Assembly (NCBI GenBank): GCA_035610365.1
Contig: CM069433.1
Location: forward strand, 131,520,545 to 131,584,544
From: Aquatica leii
Lineage: Eukaryota > Arthropoda > Insecta > Coleoptera > Lampyridae
Direction of reading: 5' to 3'
Length of the DNA stretch: 64,000 bases
How positions within the stretch are numbered: position 1 is the stretch's first letter; the number at the start of each line of letters is the position of its first letter. The position numbers were made by a program, and so were the translations under genes. Below are positions 60,805 to 64,000 of this stretch, one piece after another. The notes beneath the pieces were generated by a model. It was not told the DNA's origin, searched no databases, and worked only from the letters and a program-made list of their open reading frames with translations.

Positions 60805-62218
60805 TGTCCGGAGAACAGCACTCTAAACGTTTTTCCGTGTACATCGGCGGTATCTTAATTATAATATTTATTGTACACAAAATGTAACAAGGGCTGGAAG
60901 CTTCCGTGACTCTCACACGTTGATAAATAATTTTTATATTGTACTTAAACTTAGATAATAAGAATTAAATTAAATTAAAGCCGCACAACATACAACGATT
61001 ATAATCAAAAATAAACATAATATGAAAATTACCAAATAATTATTACTGCTTTTCTTTTAGGTGTTAAATTAAAAATCTATTAAAATACGAAAGGGCATAT
61101 TTTGCCAAATGAAACGATGTCCTATGATAGCCAGAACTAGCCTTGACCTAATTGAACGGACTCACCGATATCGCCGCTGATAACTTTCCTTACTATAAAT
61201 ACGTCATCAAACGAGTTAATTACTTAAATCGGAATAATAGTATTAGATACTGGCAATTCAGTAGTCCACTGCAACGGAAGCCGTATCCCAAAAATCGCCT
61301 ATTAAAATATTCAAAATTAAAGTGGGTATTACCAAAGAAAATAATCTTACCGTCCCTAAGAACGACGATGCACAATCAAATATAAGTTACAATTTAATTA
61401 ATATTCAAAAATGTGGAATTTACACATTCGTTAAATTACCGTCAAAGAACGCAAATTTTACAATTAAATTGTATGTTCACTTGACAAAATAATGATAGCA
61501 AGTGCCCAAATTTTCCAAGTTTATTCAAAAAGAACCTCGAACTGCCGATAATAATAAATAGAAAATGAAAATGTTGTATGCAACCAACATCACTAAACAA
61601 TAAATTTTACAATAAAGTTTAACTAAAACAAATTAATGTAACAGACTCTGGATTGTTACACTATCCTCTTCATCAACAAAAAAAATAAAGAAAATTTTTC
61701 CCACATCAAAAATTCTAAACCATCTACCATAAACACAAAAATTTTACTTTACCACAAATTACTTAAGAGTTTACCAAAAAATTATTTATGTCAACCAGTA
61801 GATACCTAAATAGCCTATTTACCAAGCTTAACTACCCAATAGAATTATTAATACAAATTCTATCATTTTCTGTTCTGTGAGCAGTAAACGAAACGTTTCT
61901 ACAAATAGTGTTTAAAACCAGAACCAACCTAAAACGCATAGTTTATCAAAAGGCTGAATGACTTGCTATCATCCTTTGCAAAAATCTAAAGATGATTCTA
62001 TATCTTCAGAATTAACACTAAAAATAACGTTCTATTGTCTAAAATAGAACATAGAAAAATAATATGTTATTACTAAATGATTGCATCACATAGGACACAA
62101 CCGTAAAGAAGTTCTATGCAACTCCCGGAGGTAGACAAGATGGCAAATTAACAACTGTATCAGTTCATATCCTAGTTTACGTATCTACAAAGTTGGCAAC
62201 ATAGTATATCATAAAACA
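60805..62218 (-). mobile_element. Putative 3' LTR of the minus-strand Gypsy element
   Basis: Downstream of the pol stop on the minus strand, a purine tract AAGATGGG is followed by TTGTTTTATGATATAC, which would start an LTR at about 62218. On the same strand CCGGACA at about 60805-60811 could end it, giving 1.4 kb with TG..CA termini. Only one LTR is in the window, so the boundaries cannot be verified by comparison. A 77-codon + frame at 61152-61385 lies inside and is not a credible gene. Confidence 0.35.
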
Positions 62219-62256
62219 ACCCATCTTAAAACTAAAAAAAATCACAGCAAACCAAA

Positions 62257-64000
62257 TCAATTATCTATCGGAAAATCATCTTCGTTGTTGACGTAGCAAG
62301 GTTTAAGGTCTTTAATATGCCAGACACCTAAATTTCTGCCTGTTAAATCTACCAATCTATAAGTAACAGAACCAGTTATTTCAATTACTTTTGCTTTAAC
62401 GTACTTAGGTGCCAACTTTTTTGCAAAACCTTTTGACGCATCAGATAACACCGGATTTCGTTTCCAGACAAAATCGCCTTTTTTAAAACGCAATTGTCGT
62501 TTTCTTAAATTATACTGATTTTGGTTTTTTGGTATACGCTTGTTTAAGTTTTTGTACTACATCTCTGTACAAAGGGGAAAGCTGATTAACATCATTTACT
62601 AGCTGTTCTCGAGTATCTAAAGAAATAGGTTCATTTGAGAGCTTAGACAATTGACCATAATAATCTCCGTAACATGGAACAGTTCTACCAAAATTTAAAA
62701 ATGACGGTGTAAAACCGGTTACTTCATGAACTGAATTTCTAATTGCGTGCCCAATTTTAAAAATTTCTGCGTCCCAGCGTTTATGATTTTCTTTAACGTA
62801 GCATCGCAGTGCGGTAGTTATCACACGATTACACCTTTCAACGGGATTCACTTGGGGGTGATAAGCCGCATTGTACCAGACCTTTTGCACTTTATAACGA
62901 TCAATTAGTTTTTGAAAAACACCACCAATGAATTGAGGACCGTTGTCGCACATAATGATTTGTGGCACACCAAAAATTAGAAATACGTCATTTTCAAGAA
63001 ATTTTACAATAGCAGATGCGGTAGCTTTTCTCAGTGGTTGAACTTGGACGAATTTTGTAAACCAATCTGATACAACAAGTATTGAGGTATAACCGTTAGT
63101 AGATTTTGGTAACGGTCCAATCAAATCGATAGAAATTAATTGGAATGGATATCTAATATTCTTTTGACGACCCATAAACCCTGGACGTAAATGAGAAGAC
63201 GATTTACTCGCGGCACAAATATCACAACTTCTGACGTATTTAGCTACATCATTTTTCATTCGTGGCCAATAATAAACTTCTGAAACTTTCTGAAAAGTTT
63301 TATAGGAACCTAGATGACTAGAAGTTGGTTCGTCATGAAATTGTTTAATTAACTTGCATCTTTGCGACTTTGGCACTACAATTTTCCATTCGACTAGATT
63401 AGATACCACATTATGTTTATTTGGAACATACTTAAAAAGAATTCCTTCATCGGCTTTCCAAGACGGGTAATTTTCTGGATGGCTACTTACGACATTAATC
63501 ATTCGCGTATACCAATTACAATAATCTGGTAAACCAAAATTTATTGAGGATATTTGTGGACTTGACAAAGGAGCACGTGATAGAGCATCAGCAACAACGT
63601 TAAATCTTCCTTTCCGATGTTCGATATCGAAACTATACTGCGACAATCTGGCACACCATCTTGCTAATCTACCAGTAGGGGACTGCAATTTATGAAGCCA
63701 TAATAACGCATGATGATCCGTAATGATTTTAAATTTGGTGAGTTCTACATACGGTCGATATTTTTCGATACCAAAGAGACAAGCTAAACATTCTTTTTCA
63801 GTAGCTGAGTAATTTTTCTCGCACCTATTCAGAGCACGACTAGCATAAGCAATAACTTTTTCTTGTTCACCTTCACCTTGTATCAAAATCGCACCTAGTC
63901 CAACATCACTGGCGTCACACTGAATGATAAAAGGTTTAGTAAAGTCGGGGCTGGCTAAAATAGGAGCCGACACTAACAATTTTTTTAACGCTTGAAAGGA
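62257..64000 (-). pseudogene. Ty3/Gypsy pol (RNase H-integrase), one frameshift, runs off the window
   Basis: It is open on the minus strand from the right edge with no real start, because the RT lies outside the window. RNase H has CDASDVGLGAIL, YSATEKECLA and TDHHALLWL (acidic triad). The integrase zinc domain H..H..YYWPRMK..CDICAASK is intact, and the DDE core has SIDLIGPL, MCDNGPQF and NPVERCNR. A C-terminal domain RFKKGDFVWKRNP..LVDLTGRNLGVWHIKDL ends with a stop at 62257-62259. A single frameshift in the A-rich run near 62524-62530 separates the main frame (62510-63979) from the last 78 codons. The coding is otherwise clean, so it is a recent insertion; no chromodomain or env is seen. 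Confidence 0.9.

Overview
This AT-rich, intron-poor and gene-poor window comes from a metazoan nuclear genome, most likely an insect. That reading rests on the element families present: pogo/Tigger, mariner, hAT, Helitron, Copia, Ty3/Gypsy, Penelope and jockey-type LINEs, all carrying arthropod-style proteins. I find no confident single-copy host gene, rRNA or tRNA. Nearly every supportable coding stretch is a transposable-element protein, and almost all carry stops or frameshifts.

Layout. 0.3-0.9 kb: remnant of a MADF-BESS-type protein. 4.1-6.5 kb: a decayed LINE that appears to be split by a minus-strand Penelope-like (GIY-YIG) insertion. 7.8-8.2 kb: a short hAT-type element with an 8-bp target duplication. 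8.7-11.1 kb: a long but frameshifted LINE reverse transcriptase. 11.7-12.9, 17.8-19.7 and 55.0-56.2 kb: three diverged copies of an unidentified dispersed repeat. 21.5-23.9 kb: a 2.3-kb element with ~370-bp terminal inverted repeats (TIRs) around a spliced FEN/PIN-like nuclease gene. 24.2-25.8 kb: Copia remnant. 25.9-27.4 kb: mariner remnant. 29.9-31.7 kb: two Tigger/pogo-type elements. 32.7-36.0 kb: two solo LTRs of one family, each with its own 4-bp target duplication. 37.6-39.4 kb: Helitron pseudogene. 43.0-46.4 kb: pogo-like pseudogene split in frame by a 2.4-kb LTR-type insertion full of tandem repeats. 50.7-53.6 kb: a nearly intact pogo-type transposon whose transposase ends in a PHD-like finger. 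56.2-57.8 kb: a Gypsy integrase pseudogene hit twice by small hammerhead-ribozyme-like retroinserts. 57.8-59.9 kb: Tigger and Penelope RT remnants. 60.8-64.0 kb: a relatively young Gypsy element on the minus strand, running off the right edge.

How the pieces relate. The window is a record of nested insertion. Several insertions can be dated against one another because the host reading frame resumes exactly across the target-site duplications (Gypsy integrase at 56.9-57.75 kb, pogo at 43.76-46.19 kb). The most unusual objects are the long-TIR element with the FEN/PIN-like nuclease and C-terminal cysteine cluster, and the two small inverted-repeat retroinserts with hammerhead-like cores, which may have been mobilised by Penelope-type machinery. 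All family assignments are recognition from motifs; no database search was run.
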